6,880 bases of DNA. Source: Victivallales bacterium. GTDB taxonomy: Bacteria > Verrucomicrobiota > Lentisphaeria > Victivallales > UBA1829. The DNA is taken from positions 1 through 6,880 of the forward strand of contig JAEEQO010000160.1 of assembly GCA_016285335.1 (NCBI GenBank), in the 5' to 3' direction. Below the pieces are notes generated by a model. That model worked only from the letters and a program-made list of their open reading frames with translations. It did no database searches and was not told the origin of the DNA. Of this stretch, positions 1 to 6,625 are shown in pieces (the stretch's first letter is position 1; every line of letters starts with the position of its first letter). The position numbers were made by a program, and so were the translations under genes.

Positions 1-1
1 G

Positions 2-3000
2 GTCATCTACGTCCAGACGGGAGCGGAGGCAAATGCGACGCTGATGGCTGGAGGAGTGATTAATGCGGCGGGCACGCTGAGCGTATTTACCGCGACTGGC
101 GGCACGCTGAATATCGCGAGCGGTGGAGTGCTGACCGGTGCTGTCGACATCACGGGCGGCAATGTGGCGATCGCCGAGGGCGGCACGTTCCTGATCGACC
201 TCACGAGCCGTGCGCCTCGGTCCGCCGCGGAGGTCAGCGGCATCGGCAAAGTGACCGGCACAAAGATCATCACCGTGAAAGTCTCCGACACGCAGGCAAA
301 CGGCAAGTATGTGCTGTCCGCCAACGCGACCGGATTCGATGGCACGATCTCTGTGACCGATTCGGCCGGAGTCGAGCTCGGCACGATGGCCGTGAACGAG
401 TCCGTCAAGATCGGAGAGACGGATTATCATCTGGTGCTGTCCGCCAACTCGCTAAAGATTTTCATCGGCATCGACGTGATCCCGTCGGATGTGTATGTGA
501 ACGACGCATGGATCGAAGAGGTCGTCGGGTCCACGGTCGCGCTGAAGGACGGCGGGATCGGCACGATCGGGTACGACGCCTTCGCCACCGCCGATGCGGC
601 CAATGCGGCGGCGGATCCCGACGACGGCACTATCCACCTGGAGGCAGGCACGATCTCCTTCAGCTCCGATGTGCACGGCGTCGTCGTTTCCAACGGCGTC
701 ACGCTCGATCTGACCGGGACGAACGTCGATTCCGCGAATGTGCTGGCTGGCGGCAGGCTCACTGGGAAGATGGCGTTCGGAAGCGGCGCGGAAGTCGCGG
801 CATCCAGCGGCGCGATCATTGATTTCGACCTGACGAAGGCCGCCGCGGGGGCCGAGACCGCGCTCCTGAACGATCAGTCCATCATCACGGGCGCGCCGCT
901 CTACACGCTGACCGTGAACGGGAGCGAGGCGTTCGGCGACTACAAGCTGGCCGACGGCGCGGCGGGATTCGACAAGACCATTTCGGTCATGAACACGTCC
1001 GGCGAAGCGCTGGGCATCCTAACGGTCGGCGTCACGGAAGCAATCGGCGCGGTGGAATACACGCTGAACCTCTCGGAAGGCGGCAACCTGACCGTGACGC
1101 TGGTCGAGGGCGCCGATCCGACCATCTTCACGGGTGACCTGACCGACGCGACCAAGGACATCCTGACCGGATCGTCCGCAGTGGAGGTGAACGTCAATTC
1201 CGGCGGCAGCCTCCTGATTCACGACGGCGGAACCGCGATCGAAACCACCCTCAACCAGTATGGACATGTGCTCGTCTATGACGGCGCTTTTGTGAGCAGC
1301 ACTACGATCAACGACGATGGGCGCGTGATTGTTTCCGGCGGCACGGTGAATGATACTGTGATCAATTCCGGTGGCCAGTTGTCGCTCTCTGGCGGCGTTG
1401 CAAACGGCGTGGTCGTCGATGGCGGCAACGCCGATTCCGGCGGCCTTTGGATTTCCGCGGGCGGTTCGGCAAACAGTGTCACGGTCAACCCCGAAGGTTA
1501 TGTCAGTGTCTATCTCGGCGGCGCCGCCACGAACGTCGTGGAGAACGGCGGATGTCTCAAGATTGATGACGGGGTGAATGTCACATTCCTGCCGAATTCA
1601 TTCTCCGGACTTGTGCTGAACGGAAAATGGACCACGGTCCATTCCGGGACGACGGCGACCGACATGACGGTCAATTCCGGCGGCGAGTTCTATGTCTATT
1701 CCAGCGGCACGGCGAATGGCGCCACGGTGAACTCCGGGGGAAAAATGTATGTTTCCTCCGGCGGCGTTGCGAACCGCGTCACTGTCAATACAGACGGGCA
1801 AGTCATTGTATCCAGCGGCGGCTTCGTGAACGGCGCCACTCTTCTTTCTCACGGCGATTCTGGCGGTCTTTGGGTTGTCTCCGGCGGCACAGCTGCAGAC
1901 ATTGTGAATGACGAAGGATATCTCGAAATCCGCTCCGGCGGCACGGCAGAAAGAGTCACGGTCGATAACGATGGCGTTGTATGGGGTTCTTCCGGCGCTC
2001 GTCTGAACAGCGTCACGGTCAATCCCGGCGCATACTTCGGCATTTCCTCCGGCGGCACGGCCACGAACATTGTGGAGAACGGCGGATATTTCAAGGTCGA
2101 AGACGGAGCGGATGTCGAGATTCTGCCGAACACCTTCTCCGGAGTCGTATTGAGCGGAGGCGATACGCCATGGGCAACGGTCCATTCCGGGACCACGGCG
2201 ACCGATACGACCGTCGGTTCGGACGGTTATTTCCGAATTTATTCCGGCGGCCTCGCAAGCGGTTTCACCGTCAAATCCGGCGGCGAACTGGTCATGTTCA
2301 GCGGAGCCCATCTTACCGGAAAAATCACATTGGAAGACGGCGCGATCGTTTCCAATTTCGAGAGTAGCGCGATCCTCGACTTCGACCTGACGCAGACGTC
2401 GGCGGGCGCGTCGCCCTTCGTGAATGATCTGTCGTACTTCCCGGCGTGCGATTTCGCGCTCACAATCGACGGGACGGAAGCGGCAGGCACGTATTCCCTG
2501 GCGGGCGGTGCGGCGGGCTTCGACAGTATGATCTACGTGTATTCCCCCGGTTGGATTCCGGGCTGGATAATGCCGTCTTTCGGACTGTTGCTGGATTCCC
2601 CCGTCACGGTCGGAACGACCAGTTATCTGCTGACGCTGACGGACGATGTGCTCGCGGTGAACATAAGCCTGGTAAGCCCGGATGACGTGTTCGTGAACAG
2701 CGAATGGGCCAGTCTGCCCGATGGAACGAGCGTGACTCCGATCCCGGGTGGCGATGCCGCGACCATCGGCTACGATGCGTTCGCGGACGTCAACGATGCA
2801 TTCGCGGAGGTCGCCGAGGACGGCGAAGTGCATGTGGTCGGCGGCACCGTCTCGTTCGGCGGCGCGGTCGACAAATCCGTCACGATCGGGGACGGCGTCA
2901 CACTCACGGGGAAAGCCGCGTTCAACAGTTCAATTCTGATCGACGGCACGGTCGTGTTCGACACGGAAAACGCGTCCGACGGACCGCAGTTCACCGGATT

Positions 3001-4879
3001 CGAGAACGTTGACCTCGGCAATGACGCGAAGTTCACGCTGAACGCGACCCCGAAAGCGGTCGGGACCGCCATCACGCTCGCGACCGGAGCGGCCGAACTC
3101 TTCAAGCGCAAGGTCACGTACGACGACTTCGATTTCGTGGTCGGCGCTCCTCATTTCTTCGTGGCCGGGGGCATCGAATCCTACGTGCTCGACCTGGATG
3201 CGGATCGGAACCTCGTGCTGTCCTACGTGGCCTGCGAGAATAAGAGCGACGGCGACGCGAAGAACGGCTACCTGGTCAAAAAGAAAGACGTCAATCCGCA
3301 CATCGGCGAGCTCCAGAGCAACATGGTGGACGAATTCAGTCGTGTCCTGCTTGACGACAAGGGAACCGTTTTCGAGAGCGGTAACTACAACTTCGTCGGC
3401 GGCGACGACATGGCCGACTACGCGAAGATCACGATGGCAAGCGCCGCGAAACTGCGATTCAGCTTCAAGGCGAAGGATTCGGCTGACAAGATCAAGTTCT
3501 CGCTCGTCAGCTACAACGCCGCCACAGGCAAGACGAAGACACTGAAATCCGCTTCGACGTCCAAGGGGAAGGAAGGGCTCACTGCTGCCGTCTTCGTCGA
3601 CCCGAACGACCCGAAGACCGCCGGACTCCAGTATTTCGTCGCGGTCGAGAACAAGGGCAAGACGAATGTGTTCTACAATGTCGAGCTCACGGACGACAGC
3701 GATTTCTATGTCGATGCCGACAACGGCCATAACAACTCGCTGGTCGAGAAGAAGGTCCTGAACCCGTTCATCGACGAGTTCGCCAATACGGCAGTCGCGA
3801 CTGGCGGGAAGACGTTCATTCAGCTCGACGCTGATGATTTTATCGTCGATGACCGCGGCGATTATGTCAACTGGGTCGGCTTCGGCGACGCCGCCGATTT
3901 CGCCCGGATTTCACCGAGCGCGCCCGCAATCCTGAATTTCACACTCAACGGCAAGTTCGACGTCGGAGCCACGCCCGCCTCGCTGAAGCTCACGGTCTAC
4001 AGCCTGACGCTGAACAGCAAGGGCGTGTGGACGCAGAAAGTGATCAAATCCAAGACGCTCAACATGAACAAGGGCGAGAGCGTTTCCACCGGGATCCTTT
4101 ATCTCGACCGGCTCAATGTCCCCGAGGCGGACCATTCCGGCCGGACCGGATACTATGTGTCGGTCCAGAGCACGAACGCGAAGAAGGGCGGCGAGGCGTA
4201 CTACTGCGTGAGCACGACCGGCAACGTCTACAACGATGCAGATTACAGCATCGCAAACGTGAGTGGCAACGGCTGGCTGTTCAACAAGAAGGACAACGCC
4301 GTGAACGGCGAGCTCATGGCATCGTATGTGGGCACGTATGCGGAGACCTGGATCGATTTCGACTACGACGTGTACCATGACGAATATTACAACTTCGTCG
4401 GGTTCGGCGATACGTGCGATTACTCCGAAATCTATGTGGACGAGGAAGGTCTTTACAACTTCAAGATCGACACGACCGGCAAGGCGAAGTTCACCGTGTA
4501 CAGCATGACGCGGAAGAACGGCAAGTGGACGCAGAAGGTCCTCGGCTCGCAGACGATCAGTGACGTGAACGGCGCGACCGGCGCGACGCTGAAGAAAGAC
4601 GTGAAGCTCTCCACCACGAACGACGATCTCCGCTACTTCGTGTCGATGCAGGCCACCGACACGAAGAAAAGCCCCGAGGTGTACTACAACGTCATGTCCT
4701 TCCCGACCGCTGTTTCGGTGGCCGATGCGCTTGCCATGCCGGAAACGGACGCCCTCGGCATTTCGGACGTCCTGAGCTCCGGCCAGTACGATTCGGATGT
4801 CCTCGCCGGTTCTTGCCTCGACTCCGCTTCGGACAAGCTCTTCAATGAATCCGGCAACGGCCTGCTCGCCTCGCTGTAA
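2..4879 (+). CDS. Giant AIDA-repeat, adhesin-like secreted protein (5' end missing)
   Basis: This is the C-terminal 1625 residues of a very large, probably cell-surface or secreted protein. The frame is open to the left edge. The first ATG (base 44) lies inside a repeat and has no ribosome site, so the real start is upstream, as is any signal peptide. Visible order: partial AIDA-like repeats, A1 (residues 62-158), B1 (163-270), A2 (271-373), about twenty Ser-Gly-Gly repeats (394-786), A3 (790-891), B2 (895-977), linker (978-1076), three C modules (1077-1566) and an acidic tail. The composition is Gly, Ser, Thr, Val, Asp and Asn rich with few cysteines and no membrane segments, as expected for stacked beta structure. 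AIDA-type repeats are known from passenger domains of autotransporter adhesins, but the C-terminus here is not an outer-membrane barrel, so this is not a classical type V autotransporter. An adhesive or surface-coat role is inferred. The gene stops with TAA just before a hairpin. Confidence 0.9.
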   Translation, partial: VIYVQTGAEANATLMAGGVINAAGTLSVFTATGGTLNIASGGVLTGAVDITGGNVAIAEGGTFLIDLTSRAPRSAAEVSGIGKVTGTKIITVKVSDTQANGKYVLSANATGFDGTISVTDSAGVELGTMAVNESVKIGETDYHLVLSANSLKIFIGIDVIPSDVYVNDAWIEEVVGSTVALKDGGIGTIGYDAFATADAANAAADPDDGTIHLEAGTISFSSDVHGVVVSNGVTLDLTGTNVDSANVLAGGRLTGKMAFGSGAEVAASSGAIIDFDLTKAAAGAETALLNDQSIITGAPLYTLTVNGSEAFGDYKLADGAAGFDKTISVMNTSGEALGILTVGVTEAIGAVEYTLNLSEGGNLTVTLVEGADPTIFTGDLTDATKDILTGSSAVEVNVNSGGSLLIHDGGTAIETTLNQYGHVLVYDGAFVSSTTINDDGRVIVSGGTVNDTVINSGGQLSLSGGVANGVVVDGGNADSGGLWISAGGSANSVTVNPEGYVSVYLGGAATNVVENGGCLKIDDGVNVTFLPNSFSGLVLNGKWTTVHSGTTATDMTVNSGGEFYVYSSGTANGATVNSGGKMYVSSGGVANRVTVNTDGQVIVSSGGFVNGATLLSHGDSGGLWVVSGGTAADIVNDEGYLEIRSGGTAERVTVDNDGVVWGSSGARLNSVTVNPGAYFGISSGGTATNIVENGGYFKVEDGADVEILPNTFSGVVLSGGDTPWATVHSGTTATDTTVGSDGYFRIYSGGLASGFTVKSGGELVMFSGAHLTGKITLEDGAIVSNFESSAILDFDLTQTSAGASPFVNDLSYFPACDFALTIDGTEAAGTYSLAGGAAGFDSMIYVYSPGWIPGWIMPSFGLLLDSPVTVGTTSYLLTLTDDVLAVNISLVSPDDVFVNSEWASLPDGTSVTPIPGGDAATIGYDAFADVNDAFAEVAEDGEVHVVGGTVSFGGAVDKSVTIGDGVTLTGKAAFNSSILIDGTVVFDTENASDGPQFTGFENVDLGNDAKFTLNATPKAVGTAITLATGAAELFKRKVTYDDFDFVVGAPHFFVAGGIESYVLDLDADRNLVLSYVACENKSDGDAKNGYLVKKKDVNPHIGELQSNMVDEFSRVLLDDKGTVFESGNYNFVGGDDMADYAKITMASAAKLRFSFKAKDSADKIKFSLVSYNAATGKTKTLKSASTSKGKEGLTAAVFVDPNDPKTAGLQYFVAVENKGKTNVFYNVELTDDSDFYVDADNGHNNSLVEKKVLNPFIDEFANTAVATGGKTFIQLDADDFIVDDRGDYVNWVGFGDAADFARISPSAPAILNFTLNGKFDVGATPASLKLTVYSLTLNSKGVWTQKVIKSKTLNMNKGESVSTGILYLDRLNVPEADHSGRTGYYVSVQSTNAKKGGEAYYCVSTTGNVYNDADYSIANVSGNGWLFNKKDNAVNGELMASYVGTYAETWIDFDYDVYHDEYYNFVGFGDTCDYSEIYVDEEGLYNFKIDTTGKAKFTVYSMTRKNGKWTQKVLGSQTISDVNGATGATLKKDVKLSTTNDDLRYFVSMQATDTKKSPEVYYNVMSFPTAVSVADALAMPETDALGISDVLSSGQYDSDVLAGSCLDSASDKLFNESGNGLLASL
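185..475 (+). repeat. A module copy 1 ('FDLT' beta domain)
   Basis: This is a domain of about 100 residues. It starts with a hydrophobic-Asp-Leu-Thr motif (FLIDLT), passes through a KYVLSANATGFDGTISV stretch, and ends with an 'E-T-D-Y-H-L-V-L' strand. Two later copies sit at bases 812-1120 (DFDLT, LADGAAGFDKTISV, VEYTLNL) and 2369-2674 (DFDLT, LAGGAAGFDSMIYV, TSYLLTL). The shared features are the opening DLT, the central A-x-G-F-D and the closing T/E-x-Y-x-L-x-L. The fold and function are not recognised. Each copy follows Ser-Gly-Gly or similar repeat sequence, so it may cap a beta-solenoid. Confidence 0.7.
488..811 (+). repeat. B module copy 1 ('GYDAF' domain)
   Basis: This unit of about 100 residues opens with DVYVNDAW, continues through a variable Gly-rich stretch to TIGYDAFATADAANAAA, then G-T-I-H-L-E-A-G-T-I-S-F and a V-x-x-G-V-T-L stretch. 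It matches bases 2684-2932 (DVFVNSEW, TIGYDAFADVNDAFAEV, G-E-V-H-V-V-G-G-T-V-S-F). The arrangement resembles the polymorphic 'event-in-a-row' starts of beta-helix domains (a sentence such as 'thing repeated over time yields value'). That is only a structural guess, and no catalytic residues are evident. Confidence 0.65.
812..1120 (+). repeat. A module copy 2
   Basis: This is the second copy of the 'FDLT' domain. It begins at IIDFDLT, keeps the central GAAGFD motif and ends in a V-E-Y-T-L-N-L strand followed by NLTVTLV. It lies between module B1 and the main AIDA-like block. It is closer to copy 3 (bases 2369-2674) than to copy 1 in the central A-A-G-F-D region. Confidence 0.7.
1484..1720 (+). 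repeat. Super-repeat copy 1 (79 residues) inside the AIDA block
   Basis: This segment runs from VNPEG through an NVVENGG motif, a non-AIDA insert (about LPNSFSGLVLNG) and TTVHSGTTATD into the next Ser-Gly-Gly unit. It matches bases 2018-2263 along its whole length, with one three-codon gap. Within it, bases 1634-1662 match bases 2177-2205 at 28 of 29 positions. This indicates duplication of a multi-repeat unit rather than only single-turn amplification. Confidence 0.8.
2018..2263 (+). repeat. Super-repeat copy 2 (82 residues) inside the AIDA block
   Basis: This is the second copy of the unit at bases 1484-1720. It carries the parallel motifs VNPGA, NIVENGG, LPNTFSGVVLSG and ATVHSGTTATD. It has three extra codons (G-D-T region, about bases 2159-2170) before the tryptophan, which shifts the offset between copies from 534 to 543 bases. 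The protein is better conserved than the DNA outside the 29-base core, so the duplication is not very recent. Confidence 0.8.
2369..2674 (+). repeat. A module copy 3
   Basis: This is the third copy of the 'FDLT' domain, directly after the main AIDA-like block. It has the opening ILDFDLT, central GGAAGFD and closing T-S-Y-L-L-T-L motifs. Unlike the others, it carries an insert rich in Trp, Pro and Gly (about bases 2539-2590, around PGWIPGWIMP) between the central and closing motifs. Module B2 follows immediately. Confidence 0.7.
2684..2932 (+). repeat. B module copy 2
   Basis: This is the second copy of the 'GYDAF' domain, with DVFVNSEW at its start, ATIGYDAF in the centre and G-V-T-L-T-G-K-A-A-F at its end, matching LTGKMAF in copy 1. 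In both copies it follows an A module, so A-B is a repeated two-domain unit. A beta-rich linker without recognisable motifs (bases 2933-3229) separates it from the C modules. Confidence 0.65.
3230..4699 (+). repeat. Three tandem C modules, 154-177 residues each
   Basis: Three diverged copies lie at about bases 3230-3691, 3692-4222 and 4223-4699. Each has an opening N-x-x-V/L-x-K-K, a signature (NYNFVGGDDMADY at 3383-3421; DYVNWVGFGDAADF at 3860-3901; EYYNFVGFGDTCDY at 4382-4423), a strand ending in a V-Y-S-x-T or V-S-Y turn, a lysine-rich K-T/K-V hairpin, and a closing Y-F/Y-V-S/A-V/M-Q/E then Y-Y-x-V. Copies 2 and 3 are closest: both share KGVWTQKV/KGKWTQKV-like hairpins. The Asp-rich lead followed by D-Y/F-x-x-I and alternating strands resembles pre-peptidase C-terminal (PPC) beta-sandwiches, which often bind calcium or carbohydrate. 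That assignment is inference. Confidence 0.75.
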
Positions 4880-4900
4880 CAACAAACCACAAACACATTC

Positions 4901-4945
4901 CGCGCCTCATCACCAGTTCAATGGCGGTGAGGCGCGATATTTTGG
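4901..4945. terminator. Hairpin between convergent genes, likely bidirectional terminator
   Basis: A 14-base-pair stem (4901-4914 with 4923-4936) with one G-T wobble and one mismatch encloses an 8-base loop. On the + strand it is followed by ATATTTTGG. On the - strand it is followed by a T/G-rich stretch. It lies 22 bases after the adhesin stop and about 40 bases after the stop of the oppositely oriented HTH gene, where one shared terminator would serve both. The T tracts are short, so termination strength is uncertain. Confidence 0.7.
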
Positions 4946-4974
4946 AAGGCTGAGCTTCAACTTTCCGGATCGGC

Positions 4975-5373
4975 CTACTCTTGCGTTAGGTCAGCTTCTT
5001 CCCCCATCAGCATCTCCTCCTGCTCCTTCCACAGCTCCGGCACGCCGTGCCGAAGCTGTTCCAGGTTCATTTTTGCCGTCATGTCCCCGGTCACGATACG
5101 GTGTACGATTTTCGGGGACAGCATCCGCAGGCGGAGCGTTCTGGCAACGCAGGACACATCGATGCCAATGGCTGCGGCCAGGTCGGCGACCGATTTGAAC
5201 TTTCCCTCGTCGAGGTAGTGTTGCCAGCGGAAGGCGCGGGCAACGGCCAGGGTGAGCGGTTCCGAGCCGTCCGATGTCACGCCGGGCACGATGATCCTGC
5301 GCCGGGCTGAAATGGTTCTGAGCTTGATCGGGAGGACGATCCGCAGCCGTCCGTTTTCAAGGATTTTCCGCAC
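4975..5373 (-). CDS. Small HTH protein of the recombinase/DUF2924 cassette
   Basis: This 132-residue protein starts with GTG, preceded by AGGAGGT five bases upstream, and ends with TAG. Residues 10-30 are a basic strand-rich segment (RIVLPIKLR, then RRRIIVPG). Residues about 40-56 form a helix around LAVARAFRWQHYLDEG. Residues 59-83 (FKSVADLAAAIGIDVSCVARTLRLRML) read as a helix-turn-helix with the usual A-x-x-x-G turn spacing, followed by LSPKIVHRIV and a Leu-rich end. Proteins with this layout (basic N-terminus, 'KALARAxRW', then an 'S-I-x-E-L-A' HTH and 'L-L-A-P-D-I-V') are commonly encoded next to serine recombinases in bacteria. The DNA-binding role is inferred; it may regulate the cassette or assist recombination. 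The acidic C-terminal tail (residues 112-132) is of unknown use. Confidence 0.85.
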   Translation of the reverse strand: MRKILENGRLRIVLPIKLRTISARRRIIVPGVTSDGSEPLTLAVARAFRWQHYLDEGKFKSVADLAAAIGIDVSCVARTLRLRMLSPKIVHRIVTGDMTAKMNLEQLRHGVPELWKEQEEMLMGEEADLTQE

Positions 5374-6625
5374 GATAAACCTCCTGTACAGATTTTATGG
5401 TTTCGGTTTTAAGTTCGATTTCGATGCCGTCCTCGTTGATGGTCACATGGTCAACGAGAATCCGCATGAGCCTCTGTTTCTCAACTGGCAGGAGCCTGGT
5501 CCAGAAATCTTCGTCGACCATCTCCATGACTGCCTGCTCCTTCATGCCCGTCTGCCGGGCTACGCTGGCTACCACTTCCTGCGAATGCAGTACCGGCATC
5601 AGCTCATCGCAGACCACCTTTTCGATGTCGCCCGCGGAAACAGATTTGATCGGGCATGTTTCATTTCCCTGCTTGATAGCCCCGGAGCAGCGGTAGTAGT
5701 GGTATATGCGTCCCCGGCGTGTTGATCTTGATGCAAGCATGGCGCGTCCGCAGTGGCCGCACCGGAGAAGGCCGGAGAGCGCGGCGTTCGATTCCTTAAA
5801 ACGTGCGGCGGGATCCCTGATCGGGTCGTTCTCATGCAGGAAAGCCTGCACCATATCCCAGGTTTCCCGGTCGATGATCGCTTCCTGCTCGCCGGGATAG
5901 ACCTCGCCCTCATAGAACACATCCCCGACATAGGTGTGGTTGGTCAGGAGATTGTACACGCGCGGTTTGTCCCATTCCTTGTTCGTGACGGTCTTGATCC
6001 CGTCCGCATTGAGCTCATGTGCGATTTGGTTCGGCGACTGGATTTCAAGGTAGCGCCGGAAGATTCTTTGAACGACTGCCGCTTTCTTCGGCTCGACCAG
6101 GAGCTTCTTGTTCTCGACGCGATACCCGTAGGGAACCTGTCCGCCGACCCATTTGCCTTTCTTCCGCGTGGCGGCCATTTTATCCTTGATTCGCGTGGCG
6201 ATCATCTCGCGTTCGAACTGCGCGAACGTCATGAGGATATTCAACATCATGCGCCCTGCGGACGTATGCGTATTGATCTCCTGCGTGACCGAGACGAAGG
6301 CCACGTTCCATTTTTCGAACAGGCGGCTCAGGTCTGCGAAGTCGCACAGCGAACGCGACAGTCGGTCGATTTTGTACACCACGATCACGTCCACCTTCCC
6401 GGCTTCGCAGTCGGCGAGCAGTTTCTGCAGGCCGGGCCTGTTCAGCGTGGCTCCGGATATGCCGCCATCATCGTATCGTTCCGGCAGACACACCCACCCG
6501 TTCGCTTTCTGGCTGGCGACGTAGGCTTCCCCGGCTTCCCGCTGGGCGTCGAGTGAGTTGAACTCCATGTCGAGCCCCTTTTCCACCGATTTACGGCAGT
6601 AGATTGCACATCTGATTCTTTCCAT
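5357..6625 (-). CDS. Serine site-specific recombinase (resolvase/invertase superfamily)
   Basis: This 422-residue protein should cut and rejoin DNA through a serine-DNA link. Residues 1-155 are the catalytic domain: YCRKS with Arg11 and probable nucleophile Ser13, the following S-L-D-A-Q (24-28), YDDGGISG (51-58), R-P-G-L (63-66), and VVYKIDRLSRS (82-92) with its conserved arginines; FEREMIATRIKD (137-148) starts the long helix. Residues about 158-265 match the recombinase domain (G-x-x-P-Y-G-Y at 162-168, then L-N-A-D-G-I, L-x-N-x-x-Y-x-G). A zinc ribbon is formed by Cys289, Cys292, Cys313 and Cys324. Only about 95 residues follow, without a long coiled coil, so it is at the short end of large serine recombinases. 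The ATG overlaps the DUF2924 stop by one base (TGATG) and its TGA lies 17 bases inside the HTH gene. All key residues are present, so it looks intact. Confidence 0.95.
   Translation of the reverse strand: MERIRCAIYCRKSVEKGLDMEFNSLDAQREAGEAYVASQKANGWVCLPERYDDGGISGATLNRPGLQKLLADCEAGKVDVIVVYKIDRLSRSLCDFADLSRLFEKWNVAFVSVTQEINTHTSAGRMMLNILMTFAQFEREMIATRIKDKMAATRKKGKWVGGQVPYGYRVENKKLLVEPKKAAVVQRIFRRYLEIQSPNQIAHELNADGIKTVTNKEWDKPRVYNLLTNHTYVGDVFYEGEVYPGEQEAIIDRETWDMVQAFLHENDPIRDPAARFKESNAALSGLLRCGHCGRAMLASRSTRRGRIYHYYRCSGAIKQGNETCPIKSVSAGDIEKVVCDELMPVLHSQEVVASVARQTGMKEQAVMEMVDEDFWTRLLPVEKQRLMRILVDHVTINEDGIEIELKTETIKSVQEVYRAENP
5379..5385 (-). promoter_or_regulatory. Ribosome binding site for the HTH gene
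   Basis: AGGAGGT on the - strand is a near-perfect Shine-Dalgarno match, five bases before the GTG at 5373. It lies inside the last codons of the recombinase gene and decides the GTG start over any internal alternative. It lets the HTH protein be translated well despite the overlapping reading frame. Confidence 0.85.

Larger units (their letters stand above)
1181..2359 (+). repeat. AIDA-like Ser-Gly-Gly repeat block, period about 19 residues
   Basis: About twenty degenerate repeats of roughly 57 bases encode units of the form T-V-N-S-G-G-x-x-x-V-x-S-G-G-x-A-x-x. The clearest tandem units are at about bases 1660-1850 (for example TVNSGGEFYVYSSGTANGA). The spacing of hydrophobic residues and Gly pairs fits a right-handed beta-solenoid of the AIDA/autotransporter passenger type, with one turn per repeat. 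Repeats vary at the positions expected to face outward. Three-residue and larger insertions (for example near bases 1560-1620 and 2100-2170) break the regularity. A short stretch of the same kind lies at the left edge (about bases 2-184), so a second, upstream block probably exists outside the window. Confidence 0.85.

Noticed and set aside
44..46. ATG at base 44 as the start of the large gene
   Set aside because: The frame is open to base 2 with repeat-like sequence before it, and there is no Shine-Dalgarno site. The start lies upstream of the window.
1181..2359. The repetitive DNA as a CRISPR array or other DNA-level repeat
   Set aside because: The repeats are degenerate, in frame (57-base period) and conserved as protein. 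There are no identical direct repeats separated by unique spacers.
1598..2833. A 411-codon open frame on the - strand opposite the AIDA block
   Set aside because: It is the antisense of a GC-rich repeat gene. Its product is Arg/His-rich and low-complexity with no domain, and the + frame has clear protein repeats.
3911..4885. A 324-codon open frame on the - strand opposite the C modules
   Set aside because: It has no ribosome site or recognisable motif. It mirrors codon bias of the + gene, whose three C modules are conserved at the protein level.
5753..6556. A 267-codon open frame on the + strand opposite the recombinase
   Set aside because: The recombinase on the - strand has all catalytic motifs. 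The + frame is its shadow with no independent support.
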